Assembly (NCBI RefSeq): GCF_001050275.1
Contig: NZ_BBYA01000011.1
Coordinates: 62,001 to 126,000 of the forward strand
Direction: 5' to 3'
DNA: 64,000 bases
From: Leptolinea tardivitalis
GTDB taxonomy: Bacteria; Chloroflexota; Anaerolineae; Anaerolineales; Anaerolineaceae
Both the position numbers and the translations under genes were made by a program. The notes below the pieces were generated by a model. It was not told where the DNA came from. It did not search any database and saw nothing but the letters and a program-made list of their open reading frames with translations. Numbering within the stretch: position 1 is the first letter of the stretch; every line of letters starts with the position of its first letter. Shown in pieces: positions 51,203 to 59,415 of this stretch.

Positions 51203-52090
51203 ATGTTAAAAGTAGGGTATATAGGCCTCGGGCTTATGGGAAAATCAATGGCTCGGAACATTTTAAAGGCAGGTTTCCCTCTGGTGGTGCATAACCGCAG
51301 CCGGGGTGCTGTGGATGAACTGGTATCAGAAGGGGCAGAACCGGCCGTATCTCCGGCTGATGTTGCCCGCCGTGTGGATGTTGTTTTTACCAATCTGCCC
51401 GACTCACCGGATGTATTAAAAGTGGCTTTGGGGAAAGATGGCGTTATTGAAGGTGCCCACAAAGGTTTGATCTTTATAGATAATTCCACGATCAAGCCGG
51501 ATGCTGCCAGAGAAATTGCTTCTCGTCTGGCAGAAGCTGGTGTAGCCAGTCTGGACGCTCCTGTAAGCGGCGGGGATATCGGGGCACGCAATGGCACTTT
51601 GACCATCATGGTTGGCGGTTCAGCGGAGGCATTGGAGACTGTAATGCCGGTGTTACAGGCGGTTGGCAAAACCATCACTCATATCGGAGAGCCGGGCGCG
51701 GGACAGATCGCCAAAGCCGCCAACCAGATCATGGTGGCAGCTCAGATGGTGGCCATGGGTGAATTGATGATCTTTACTCAGAAATGCGGTGCTGATCCGC
51801 GCAAGGTTATTGAGGCCATCAAAGCCGGGGCGGCGCAGTGCTGGACTCTGGATGTCAAACCGCAGCGTCTTTTTGAAGGCAACCGCAATCCGGGCTTTAA
51901 ATCCCGCATGCAATCCAAAGACCTGGGGATTGTGATGGACACTGCCCGAACGTATGGAATCCCCCTGCCCGGCACTGCCATTGCCAACCAGCTCTTTCAG
52001 GCGATGGTGGATAATGGACTGGGAGATCAGGATAATTCCAGTGTAATCTCCATCATTGAAATGCTGGCTGGTGAAAAATTAAAAATTTGA
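51203..52090 (+). CDS. 3-hydroxyisobutyrate dehydrogenase/tartronate semialdehyde reductase family
   Basis: A 295-aa beta-hydroxyacid dehydrogenase. N-terminal NAD(P) motif VGYIGLGLMGKSMARN (GxGxMG), substrate-binding DAPVSGGDIGARNGTLTIMVGG, catalytic Lys segment GAGQIAKAANQIMVAAQ, and a C-terminal helical domain (PGFKSRMQSKDLGIVMDTA). The family reduces or oxidises small hydroxy acids; substrate not assignable. The ATG at 51203 has TTGGAGGG eight bases upstream. Divergent from the CPBP gene. Confidence 0.92.
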   Translation: MLKVGYIGLGLMGKSMARNILKAGFPLVVHNRSRGAVDELVSEGAEPAVSPADVARRVDVVFTNLPDSPDVLKVALGKDGVIEGAHKGLIFIDNSTIKPDAAREIASRLAEAGVASLDAPVSGGDIGARNGTLTIMVGGSAEALETVMPVLQAVGKTITHIGEPGAGQIAKAANQIMVAAQMVAMGELMIFTQKCGADPRKVIEAIKAGAAQCWTLDVKPQRLFEGNRNPGFKSRMQSKDLGIVMDTARTYGIPLPGTAIANQLFQAMVDNGLGDQDNSSVISIIEMLAGEKLKI

Positions 52091-52113
52091 GTAATGGATT
52101 GCGTTGGTTTGAT

Positions 52114-52152
52114 AAAAAGAAATTCGGCTTCAAATTGGCCGAATTTCTTTTT
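52114..52152. terminator. Strong bidirectional terminator
   Basis: AAAAAGAAATTCGGC (52114-52128) and GCCGAATTTCTTTTT (52138-52152), a perfect 15-bp stem with a 9-nt loop and T-runs in both directions. It separates the dehydrogenase gene from the convergent HEAT-like gene. Confidence 0.9.
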
Positions 52153-52153
52153 A

Positions 52154-52762
52154 TTAAAGCAATTTTTCGATCTCTGCCCGGGCCTTTTTATCCAGTACAC
52201 CACCGGTCATGGCAGAGACAATATACTTCTCCACCCGGTCATCTTTTTGGTATCTCCGGGCAACGGCAAACACCGAAAGAATATCCATTAACAGGATCTT
52301 CTGCTGGGTTTCCTTGCGGGCAGATAAGTCAATATTGAGCAATTTGTCCTGTATTTTGGCGATCAGATGCTGTTTGTGGGGGATTATTTTAACCAGACTT
52401 TGCACACACTGCCGGACTGTGATGGGTTTTTCATCATTCACAAAATCCAGGTAGGCATCTACCAGTGAATCAAATTTCCCGGCTTGATCCCATTGAACAT
52501 TATCAGCGATCAACATCAATCCGATACTGCGGTGATATGAATTGGAACTGGAAAACATGTCAGTCAGAGTATCCCAGAAAGGGTAGACATCATTATGCGA
52601 CCGAGATCGGTTTTGCAAGAGCAACAGAGCATGGTATCGAAGGTTGTCATCCTTCTCTTTCAACAGCCCGACCAAGAATGGTATATCTTCCTGTTGAAGC
52701 GATAAAGCCCGAGAGGGGATGGTGTCTTTATCAATGGAGGCCACTTCATCCAGTGTAATCAT
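52154..52762 (-). CDS. HEAT-repeat-like protein, unknown function
   Basis: A 202-aa helical protein. Repeated helix pairs such as IPFLVGLLKEKDDNLRYHALLLLQNRSRSHNDV, FDSLVDAYLDFVNDEKPITVRQCVQSLVKIIPHKQ and QQKILLMDILSVFAVARRYQKDDRVEKYIVSAM suggest an alpha-solenoid used for protein-protein contact. No catalytic motif. It lies just downstream of the atypical response regulator gene on the same strand and may be its partner; that is speculative. Confidence 0.7.
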   Translation of the reverse strand: MITLDEVASIDKDTIPSRALSLQQEDIPFLVGLLKEKDDNLRYHALLLLQNRSRSHNDVYPFWDTLTDMFSSSNSYHRSIGLMLIADNVQWDQAGKFDSLVDAYLDFVNDEKPITVRQCVQSLVKIIPHKQHLIAKIQDKLLNIDLSARKETQQKILLMDILSVFAVARRYQKDDRVEKYIVSAMTGGVLDKKARAEIEKLL

Positions 52763-52792
52763 GTTGATTTCCCTGCGATTCTATGGTGATGG

Positions 52793-53566
52793 TTATTGTG
52801 TTTTTTCCAGAAGCGTCAGCTTGCGTTTACCCAGAGGGCGGGTTGGCGGTTCCCCGAGATCAAGACGGTATCCAACACCTCTGATTGTCTTGATCAGCCG
52901 GGGATGTCGGGGATCAAGTTCGAGCGCTTCACGCAGCCATGAAATATGCACATCCAGCGAGCGTGTATCTTCAACGTATTCAGTCTCCCAGACTTTGCGG
53001 AAAAGTTCAGTTCGTTCAATCACTTCGCCGGGCTTTTCCATCAAGGTTTGCAGAAGCATCATCAACCTGGGTGTAAGGCGCACCTGCCGGCCTTGATATC
53101 GTACAATCCGTTCTTTGATATCCAGTTGCAAGGTTCCCACTTTAAGCACATCTTTCTTCATTGCCGGTAAAAGCGGTTTCATGCGGTTAAGCAGTTTTTG
53201 CAATGTGAAAGGCAGTGAGAGTACAACGTCAGCCTGTGTTTCTTCGGGATCCTGATTTTCCTGAAGGATTAATAAAACGGGAATTGCCGGGGCTTTCTTC
53301 TTAAGATTACGGACAATCCCTTTGCCATTTGAGTATAGGGAAGCTGCATTGATCAGAATCAGATCACAATGCAAACCATCCAGTTGCTTTACCGCATCAG
53401 TACCGTTTAAAGCCGTCAATATCTTAAAGCCCTTACGTGAAAGGCCTTCATAATAAACTGACCGTACCGCCGGCTTATTTTCTACCAGTAAAATGGTAGC
53501 CTTAGGCGCGGCCGGACCGGGTGGAATTGTTTTTAATGTTGCGAATTTTTGTGAAAACTCGTCCAT
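52793..53566 (-). CDS. OmpR-type regulator with degenerate receiver domain
   Basis: A 257-aa protein. The C-terminal winged helix is a normal OmpR/PhoB DNA-binding domain (VRLTPRLMMLLQTLMEKPGEVIERTELFRKVWETEYVEDTRSLDVHISWLREALE ... IKTIRGVGYRLD). The N-terminal receiver fold is recognisable but its active site is lost: the acidic pair is E29-N30 (LLVENKP), the phospho-acceptor Asp is N73 (DLILINAAS), and the KP motif reads LPF. It therefore probably works without phosphorylation. A 17-bp inverted repeat precedes the gene. No kinase is adjacent. Confidence 0.88.
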   Translation of the reverse strand: MDEFSQKFATLKTIPPGPAAPKATILLVENKPAVRSVYYEGLSRKGFKILTALNGTDAVKQLDGLHCDLILINAASLYSNGKGIVRNLKKKAPAIPVLLILQENQDPEETQADVVLSLPFTLQKLLNRMKPLLPAMKKDVLKVGTLQLDIKERIVRYQGRQVRLTPRLMMLLQTLMEKPGEVIERTELFRKVWETEYVEDTRSLDVHISWLREALELDPRHPRLIKTIRGVGYRLDLGEPPTRPLGKRKLTLLEKTQ

Positions 53567-53601
53567 TATCCGGGCAATTTCCCTGGTACTGAAAAAAATA
53601 G

Positions 53602-53618
53602 CCTTTGAATTTCAAAGG
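53602..53618. promoter_or_regulatory. Inverted repeat upstream of the atypical regulator
   Basis: CCTTTGAA-T-TTCAAAGG, perfect arms of 8 bp around one base, 36 bp upstream of the regulator start and in the divergent intergenic region with the bifunctional nuclease gene. A candidate autoregulatory site. A run of nine C lies at 53643-53651 nearby; nothing else is evident in this 180-bp gap. Confidence 0.45.
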
Positions 53619-53783
53619 ACATGGGTTGTGATATAGGCTTCACCCCCCCCATTGTGGAAACCTTAAAAGTATTTTGTTAAGACTTAAGTATTATACACTA
53701 ACATCAGAGAACCGGTTGCAGTCAATGTTGGCGCATGTTAGAATCGAATGAATGATGGGAGAGATCCTATCAGGGAGGTTCGA

Positions 53784-54392
53784 ATGCCCCGAATGGTTGA
53801 AGTCGTCATAGACAGTGTGCGTGTTTCGCTGACAAATCAGCAGCGGATTGTTATTCTCCGGGAAGTGGATGCTGAAAGGTACCTGCCGATATGGATTGGC
53901 CCGTATGAAGCAGAAGCCATTACAATTGCATTACAGGATATTGAAGTTGCCCGACCACAAACCCATGATCTGATGAAAAACCTGCTTACCTCTCTAAATG
54001 CCCGGCTTGTACGGGTTGAAGTGGTGAGCCTCAAGGATGATGTTTTCTACGGTAATCTTGTGGTGGATGTAGACGGCAAGATTTTAGAAATCGATTCGCG
54101 CCCATCAGATGCGTTAGCCATGGCTGTGCGTGCCCATGTACCCATTCTGGCAGCACGTGAGGTCATGGAGACAGCCGGAATTCTCCCAGAGCAGGATATG
54201 CAACCACATGAACCTTCTGCACCGGCTCCCCGAAAACCTGAATGGGCGAAAGCAGAAGAAGAGGAAGGCAGCGACCGTCTGGAAGTATACGAAGACTTTC
54301 TTCAGAACATCGATCTTGACAGCCTCAGTAAACCACCTGACGACGATAGCAGCGAACCGCCGTCTTCTGAACCGGATGAACCATCCCCTTAA
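53784..54392 (+). CDS. Bifunctional nuclease family protein (DUF151) with acidic tail
   Basis: A 202-aa protein. Residues 1-135 are the BFN domain: VEVVIDSVRVSLTNQQRIVILREVDAERYLPIWIGPYEAEAITIALQ, RPQTHDLMKNLLTSL, VEVVSLKDDVFYGNLVV and EIDSRPSDALAMAVRAHVPI, the last being the family signature. The tail is Pro/Glu/Asp-rich (KPPDDDSSEPPSSEPDEPSP). Related plant and bacterial proteins show DNase/RNase activity. The ATG at 53784 is preceded by GGAGG; upstream in-frame ATG at 53748 also exists. 92 bp before dnaB. Confidence 0.9.
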   Translation: MPRMVEVVIDSVRVSLTNQQRIVILREVDAERYLPIWIGPYEAEAITIALQDIEVARPQTHDLMKNLLTSLNARLVRVEVVSLKDDVFYGNLVVDVDGKILEIDSRPSDALAMAVRAHVPILAAREVMETAGILPEQDMQPHEPSAPAPRKPEWAKAEEEEGSDRLEVYEDFLQNIDLDSLSKPPDDDSSEPPSSEPDEPSP

Positions 54393-54440
54393 TAAGACTT
54401 TCATGTTTCGCTGAATACTCCACAAAAGAATCGGATACAA

Positions 54441-54473
54441 TAACGGGTAGGCAGATTTTTTCACTACCCGTTA
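54441..54473 (+). terminator. Hairpin between the nuclease gene and dnaB
   Basis: TAACGGGTAG (54441-54450) pairs with CTACCCGTTA (54464-54473) around a 13-nt T-rich loop, 11 bp before the dnaB start codon. It lacks a U-run after the stem, so it may be an RNA-stability or attenuator hairpin rather than a full terminator. No clear Shine-Dalgarno precedes dnaB. Confidence 0.5.
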
Positions 54474-54484
54474 ACATTTAACCT

Positions 54485-55852
54485 ATGGACGATTTCCAAC
54501 TTACCGAAGAAGAACCAATAGCCGATATCCAGGTACAACCGCACAACCGGCAGGCAGAAGAAGCTGTGATTGGTGCCGTGTTGATCAATCCTGATTCGTT
54601 TTTTGAACTCGGGCAATTCCTGAAACCGGAAGATTTCTATATTGTGCGTAATGGTTGGATCTGGGGGGCATTCTCGCGTTTACATGAAAAACGCACCCCG
54701 ATCGATTTCCTGACGGTTGTGGAAGACCTGGAAGCAAATAACCAACTGGCTGATGCCGGTGGTCCCGCCTACCTCATGCAGTTGATCAACCAGACCCCGA
54801 CTTCATTGCATGCTGAAACATACGGTCACATGGTGGAGGAGACGGCCATGCGCCGCCGCATGCTGGCATCTGCCAATGATCTGGCCCGATTGGCATATGA
54901 TCAAAAAACCACACTGGATACAGTTATTGATACGGCCGAAAAGTCCATTTTTGCCATCAGTGAACGCCGTACCCATAAGGATGTCCAGCCGATCAAAGAA
55001 GTAGCCAGTGAATATTATGACCGGGTGGACAAACTTTCCGGCCGCAGTGAAGAGATTTACGGCGTTCCCACGGGTCTGCTTGATCTTGATAATTTACTGG
55101 GAGGTCTGCAAAAATCTGATCTGTTGATCATTGCCGGTCGTCCCTCTATGGGAAAAACAGGTTTCCTGCTTTCAATAGCTAAAAATGCTGCCCAGATGTA
55201 CAAGAAACACGTAGCCATGTTCTCGCTGGAAATGTCCAATGAACAGTTGGTACAGCGCCTGGTTGCGCAGGAGACCGGGATCGATACCCAGCGGCTTCGT
55301 ACGGGCAAGTTGCGTGATGACGAATGGCCGCTGTTCACCCAGGCAATTGAGACTCTGGGTGAAACACAAATTTTCCTGGATGACACCCCTGCCATCACCC
55401 CCATGCAGATGCGCACCAAATGCCGCCGATTGCATATGGAATATCACCTTGATCTGGTGATTGTGGATTACCTGCAGCTCATGTCATCTGATACGCGAAA
55501 TGATAACCGCGTACAGGAAGTGTCTTACATCTCCCGCAATTTGAAGATCCTGGCCCGTGAGTTGAATGTTCCTGTATTGGCTGCTGCGCAGTTATCTCGC
55601 GCGGTGGAAATGCGCGCAGATAAAAAACCGATCCTCTCTGACCTGCGCGAATCGGGCAGCCTGGAGCAGGATGCCGATGTGGTAATGTTCATCCATCGTC
55701 CGGATCTGCTCGATAAAGATAATCCACGTGCCAACCTGGCTGAAATCATTGTGGCCAAACACCGAAATGGCCCGGTTCATTCGGGTATTGAACTGGTTTT
55801 CTTGAACAATCTGGCCCGGTTTGACAATGCGGCCACCATACCACACAGGTAA
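54485..55852 (+). CDS. dnaB: Replicative DNA helicase DnaB
   Basis: A 455-aa hexameric helicase. N-terminal domain PHNRQAEEAVIGAVLINPDSFFELGQFLKPEDFY; RecA-like domain with Walker A IIAGRPSMGKTGFLL, Walker B LDLVIVDYLQLM, and the C-terminal LSDLRESGSLEQDADVVMFIHRPDLL with arginine finger region and GPVHSGIELVFLNNLARF. Length and motifs are typical; no intein. The DnaD-like and DnaC-like loader genes follow at once, forming a replication-initiation operon. Confidence 0.97.
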   Translation: MDDFQLTEEEPIADIQVQPHNRQAEEAVIGAVLINPDSFFELGQFLKPEDFYIVRNGWIWGAFSRLHEKRTPIDFLTVVEDLEANNQLADAGGPAYLMQLINQTPTSLHAETYGHMVEETAMRRRMLASANDLARLAYDQKTTLDTVIDTAEKSIFAISERRTHKDVQPIKEVASEYYDRVDKLSGRSEEIYGVPTGLLDLDNLLGGLQKSDLLIIAGRPSMGKTGFLLSIAKNAAQMYKKHVAMFSLEMSNEQLVQRLVAQETGIDTQRLRTGKLRDDEWPLFTQAIETLGETQIFLDDTPAITPMQMRTKCRRLHMEYHLDLVIVDYLQLMSSDTRNDNRVQEVSYISRNLKILARELNVPVLAAAQLSRAVEMRADKKPILSDLRESGSLEQDADVVMFIHRPDLLDKDNPRANLAEIIVAKHRNGPVHSGIELVFLNNLARFDNAATIPHR

Positions 55853-55867
55853 TCAAGGGTGAAATCG

Positions 55868-56572
55868 ATGACATCCTTTCAGGGCTTTCCTTCCGGCAAA
55901 ACCCATCTGGTTCCCATCCCTGCCGCCTTTTTCACAGAAGTGCTCCCACAGGTTGACGATGTGAATACCGTCAAGTTGATGTTGCATATTATCCGCCTGT
56001 TGGATGCACAGGAAAGGGCGGTTCGATATATCCGGGTGAACGATCTTATGTCAGACGATCAGCTTCTTAACATTCTTCATCTGGAAGAAGCCAGCGGGCA
56101 ATCTATCATTATGGCTAGCATTAAGAAAGCTGTAGATATCGGTTTTGTTTTACAGGCAGAAGGTCCCAATGCAGGAGATTCTGCCATTCTCTTCCTGAAT
56201 TCCGCCCGTGGACGGGATGCCCTGGCTGCCTTAAAATCGGGTAAATGGGTGCCAGATGATTCTCATGGTTTATCCCAACCCCTGCCTCCGGTATGGCCGG
56301 GTATTTTCCGGCTGTATGAAGACAATATCGGCCCGTTGACCCCCATGCTGGCTGACATTTTGCAGGAAGCCGAAAAGACATATCCGCAATCAATCATCCA
56401 GTACGCTTTTGAAGAAGCCGTGAAGAAAAATGCCAGAAATTGGAAGTATATCGATTCCATACTCCGCAACTGGCAGCAGAAAGGCTCGAATGGACAGAAT
56501 TCACGAGACTCTGAAAAAGATCGACGAAAATATATTGAAGGCGAGTACGCGGAATTCATCAACCATGAATAA
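55868..56572 (+). CDS. DnaD-domain protein (primosome-like)
   Basis: A 234-aa protein. The N-terminal part is winged-helix-like (FFTEVLPQVDDVNTVKLMLHIIRLLDAQE ... SDDQLLNIL). The C-terminal part has the DnaD/DnaB2 pattern: FRLYEDNIGPLTPMLADILQEAEKTYPQSIIQYAFEEAVKKNARNWKYIDSILRNWQQKG, with the YxxxILRNW motif. In Firmicutes DnaD helps load the replicative helicase; position next to dnaB and a DnaC/DnaI-like loader supports the same role. The ATG at 55868 follows AAGGG; a GTG at 55859 is also in frame. Confidence 0.9.
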   Translation: MTSFQGFPSGKTHLVPIPAAFFTEVLPQVDDVNTVKLMLHIIRLLDAQERAVRYIRVNDLMSDDQLLNILHLEEASGQSIIMASIKKAVDIGFVLQAEGPNAGDSAILFLNSARGRDALAALKSGKWVPDDSHGLSQPLPPVWPGIFRLYEDNIGPLTPMLADILQEAEKTYPQSIIQYAFEEAVKKNARNWKYIDSILRNWQQKGSNGQNSRDSEKDRRKYIEGEYAEFINHE

Positions 56573-57920
56573 AGCCAATGATGGAGACTTACCACGGGAT
56601 ATCTGTCCGATCTGCGGTGGGGTCGGTTTTGTGCGTCAAGACCTTCCAATTGGTCATCCAGATTTTGGAAAATTAATCCCCTGCGTTTGCCAGGCGAATC
56701 ACCGCAATGGGAAGAATGCCGCCAACCCGGCCAATCTGAACCGGCTGGCCGATTATGCCGGAAAAACTTTTGATAACTTCAGCACCAAAGGACGGATGGG
56801 ATTGGGTGATGAACAGGAGAAATCACTATCCATTGCCCGCAGCCATGCGGAACAATTTGCCAATGACCTGAAAGGCTGGCTGTTATTTTGCGGTGGATAC
56901 GGCTGCGGAAAGACACATCTGGCGGCTGCCATAGCCAACAAAGCCGCCGGACTGGGCATCCCCACACTCTTCCTGACGGTTCCTGATCTACTGGATACGC
57001 TGCGGGCATCATATGGTTCGGATGATGATCCCTATGCCGCCCGGTTCGAAGAAATCCGCAATGTGCCTCTCCTGGTTCTGGATAACCTGTGGACGCAAAA
57101 TGCCACCTCGTGGGCATTGGAGAAACTCTTTCAACTTTTTGACCATCGTTACGTGAAACGCCTTCCCACCGTTGTAACCACCGATATGGACCTGGAAGAA
57201 CTGGACGGACGCATCCGTTCACGGCTGCAAGATCCTGAACTGGTCACAGTATTGAAGATTAATGCCCCCGATTACCGTCAGCCGGTACAACAGGGTATTC
57301 AACCCCATCGTTCGGTTTTGAGCCTTTTGCATGCCTGTACGTTTGGCAATTTCAGCCTGCGTGAACTTGAAAAGCTCAATCCTGAAGAGCTGAAAAGCCT
57401 GGCCGCGGCATTTCAAAAAGCTCAGTCTTTTGCCGAGCAACCCACCGGCTGGCTCGTTTTTATGGGTCCGTATGGTTCAGGCAAGACCCACCTGGCAGCG
57501 GCTATTGGAAATTACCGGGCTTCACAGGGTTTCCCGGTGGATTACTGGGTGGTTCCTGATTTACTGGATCATTTGCGGGCAACTTTCAGTCCAACCAGCA
57601 ATGTTACGTATGACCGAGAATTTGAAGAAGTCAAGACGTCACCTTTACTGATTCTGGATGATCTGGGCACTCAGGTGCCTTCTGCCTGGGTAAAGGAAAA
57701 ACTTTACCAGTTATTTAACTACCGGTATGCCGCCAATCTGCCAACGGTGATCACCACGTCAGACCGGTTAGATGAAATTGACGCCCGCCTGCGCACCCGT
57801 ATGCTGGATAAACGGCTGTGTACGATTCAGGCGATTACCGCTCCGCCATTCTTAAAATCGGCTGTACCGAATGTCATCAACCGTATGCGGCGGAACAAAG
57901 CGCTGGATCAGAATTCCTGA
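56490..57920 (+). CDS. Helicase loader with two tandem DnaC/IstB-like AAA+ domains
   Basis: A 476-aa protein. After a zinc-finger-like N-terminus (CPICGG, then CVC; C39, C42, C65, C67) come two homologous AAA+ domains. Domain 1 has Walker A GGYGCGKTHLAAAIAN (about 135-150) and Walker B LLVLDNLWTQ with Asn in the second acidic position. Domain 2 has GPYGSGKTHLAAAIGN (about 326-341) and a normal LLILDDLGTQ. DnaC and DnaI normally have one. Overlaps the DnaD-like gene by 83 bases; the start at 56490 has AAAGG five bases upstream. A start at 56565 is possible. Confidence 0.9.
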   Translation: MDRIHETLKKIDENILKASTRNSSTMNKANDGDLPRDICPICGGVGFVRQDLPIGHPDFGKLIPCVCQANHRNGKNAANPANLNRLADYAGKTFDNFSTKGRMGLGDEQEKSLSIARSHAEQFANDLKGWLLFCGGYGCGKTHLAAAIANKAAGLGIPTLFLTVPDLLDTLRASYGSDDDPYAARFEEIRNVPLLVLDNLWTQNATSWALEKLFQLFDHRYVKRLPTVVTTDMDLEELDGRIRSRLQDPELVTVLKINAPDYRQPVQQGIQPHRSVLSLLHACTFGNFSLRELEKLNPEELKSLAAAFQKAQSFAEQPTGWLVFMGPYGSGKTHLAAAIGNYRASQGFPVDYWVVPDLLDHLRATFSPTSNVTYDREFEEVKTSPLLILDDLGTQVPSAWVKEKLYQLFNYRYAANLPTVITTSDRLDEIDARLRTRMLDKRLCTIQAITAPPFLKSAVPNVINRMRRNKALDQNS

Positions 57921-58083
57921 AACTGCCAGAAGTGATGTTCCACTGGTGGATTTTCGAGAATTTCAGCGGAACAAACATTAAAACCCAGTGGCAAATCGGT
58001 ATGCCAGATTATCGTCAGATACTTGTCTCTGCCGATTGGCATAAATGAAATCAAATTACATACACAACCTGCGAATGACTTGA

Positions 58084-59415
58084 TTACCGGCTGTATGTTC
58101 CCATCCATTCACCGGAAGCCAGAATGTGCCCTGATAATGCGGCTGCCAGTCTCTCTGACGTCAATCCATCCGGCAAAGTGGGTTCAATATCGGTAGCATA
58201 CAGTTTGAAAAAATAACGATGCGGTTTCCCAGCCGGGGGGCAGGGCCCGAAATATCCATTCGTCCGCGAAGAATTTATTCCCTGGCTGCCGCCATTGACC
58301 ATTTTGCCAACCGGAATACCCTCTGGAAGGTTGACCAGTGACGGCGGCAAGTTATACACCACCCAGTGTGTATATGTCCCCATGGGAGCATCCGGATCAT
58401 CGACAATTAACGCCAGGCTGCGAGTAGATGCAGGTATATCACTCCACGTTAACGCCGGTGATTTGTTTTCGCCGTCGCAAGTGAATTTTTGCGGTATGGG
58501 TTGATTGTAGGCAAAAGCAGGACTCGTTACTGTCAATTTCATCATATCAACACCTCCATCTGAGACCAAAGGAAGGGAAGAAGAAATCAACGAATAGGCA
58601 ATCAAAGCGGCGAGAAGGCCGCCGCAAAATGTACAAAATGTATTCACCCAGTCATTGTTCAACCAGGCAGCGCCGCGTAATAACCGTGTCGGATTACCGC
58701 ATCCATGCAGGGGATGTTTTTCTGTCGCTTTCTGGCAGATATCACAATAATACATTGCCTGGTTGGTGGCGCCGATCCATGAATCAATCAGACTGCCAGC
58801 CAGACCGGCCAACGTCACAATGATAGGAAGCAAAATATTATTCTCGAGACTGTTGGTTATGGCAGCTGGCTTAACTAAAACTGCCAGCAAGCCGATCAAC
58901 AGTGACCCGGAGAAAGCAGCCAGTATGCCAGTCCATGTAATTCCGCCGGACGTCCCTGTGTCTACCGGTTTCCCCGTTGTGATCAGACGGGGTTTGGATT
59001 TTGACAGAATCCCAATTTCAGTACCCCAGGTATCGGCATTGGCAGCCGCCAGCGCCCCGGCGCAAGCAGCCCATAACCAGACCGGTTGTCCGAGCAATGG
59101 GAAGAGCAGGGCACATAGGCCGGCAATGGCGCCGTTAGCGGCTACCTGTCCGGCATCGCGCTGCGAACCTTTTGAAAAATTGGCCGCAATAGCTTTCTTT
59201 TGATGTTTGAATAAGATGGATAAAAAGCTGGAAGACAGGAAGAAGGCCAGCAGTAAGACAGCCCAATTGAGACCGCCGATTCCAAAAATGACGGTACCCA
59301 GGATGAATGCGGCCAGCGCTCCCGAGCGATTTAAGGCTCTGGCAAAATAGGCGGCGGCGGCAATCAAACCGGCAAGAATCAAACCCAATGGAAGTTGAAT
59401 ATAGATAGGCATCAT
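58084..59415 (-). CDS. DUF92 membrane protein fused to a PEBP/YbhB-like domain
   Basis: A 443-aa open frame. Residues 1-287 are a DUF92 (phytyl-phosphate kinase VTE6-like) membrane domain: AANADTWGTEIGILSKSKPRLITTGKPVDTGTSGGITW and SLIDSWIGATNQ, with a small Cys-rich loop. Residues 291-443 form a complete PEBP/Raf-kinase-inhibitor-like protein (KFTCDGENKSPALTWSDIP, LIVDDPDAPMGTYTHWVVYNLPP, YFGPCPPAGKPHRYFFKLYA). No stop separates them, but GGAGG precedes ATG codons at 58545/58542, so the PEBP part may also be made alone. Four-base overlap with the upstream gene. The 163-bp gap to the convergent loader gene shows nothing clear. Confidence 0.85.
   Translation of the reverse strand: MMPIYIQLPLGLILAGLIAAAAYFARALNRSGALAAFILGTVIFGIGGLNWAVLLLAFFLSSSFLSILFKHQKKAIAANFSKGSQRDAGQVAANGAIAGLCALLFPLLGQPVWLWAACAGALAAANADTWGTEIGILSKSKPRLITTGKPVDTGTSGGITWTGILAAFSGSLLIGLLAVLVKPAAITNSLENNILLPIIVTLAGLAGSLIDSWIGATNQAMYYCDICQKATEKHPLHGCGNPTRLLRGAAWLNNDWVNTFCTFCGGLLAALIAYSLISSSLPLVSDGGVDMMKLTVTSPAFAYNQPIPQKFTCDGENKSPALTWSDIPASTRSLALIVDDPDAPMGTYTHWVVYNLPPSLVNLPEGIPVGKMVNGGSQGINSSRTNGYFGPCPPAGKPHRYFFKLYATDIEPTLPDGLTSERLAAALSGHILASGEWMGTYSR

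Noticed and set aside
53643-53651. Run of nine C as a phase-variation tract
   Set aside because: It lies in a non-coding gap away from any -10/-35 spacing I can identify, so switching is not supported.
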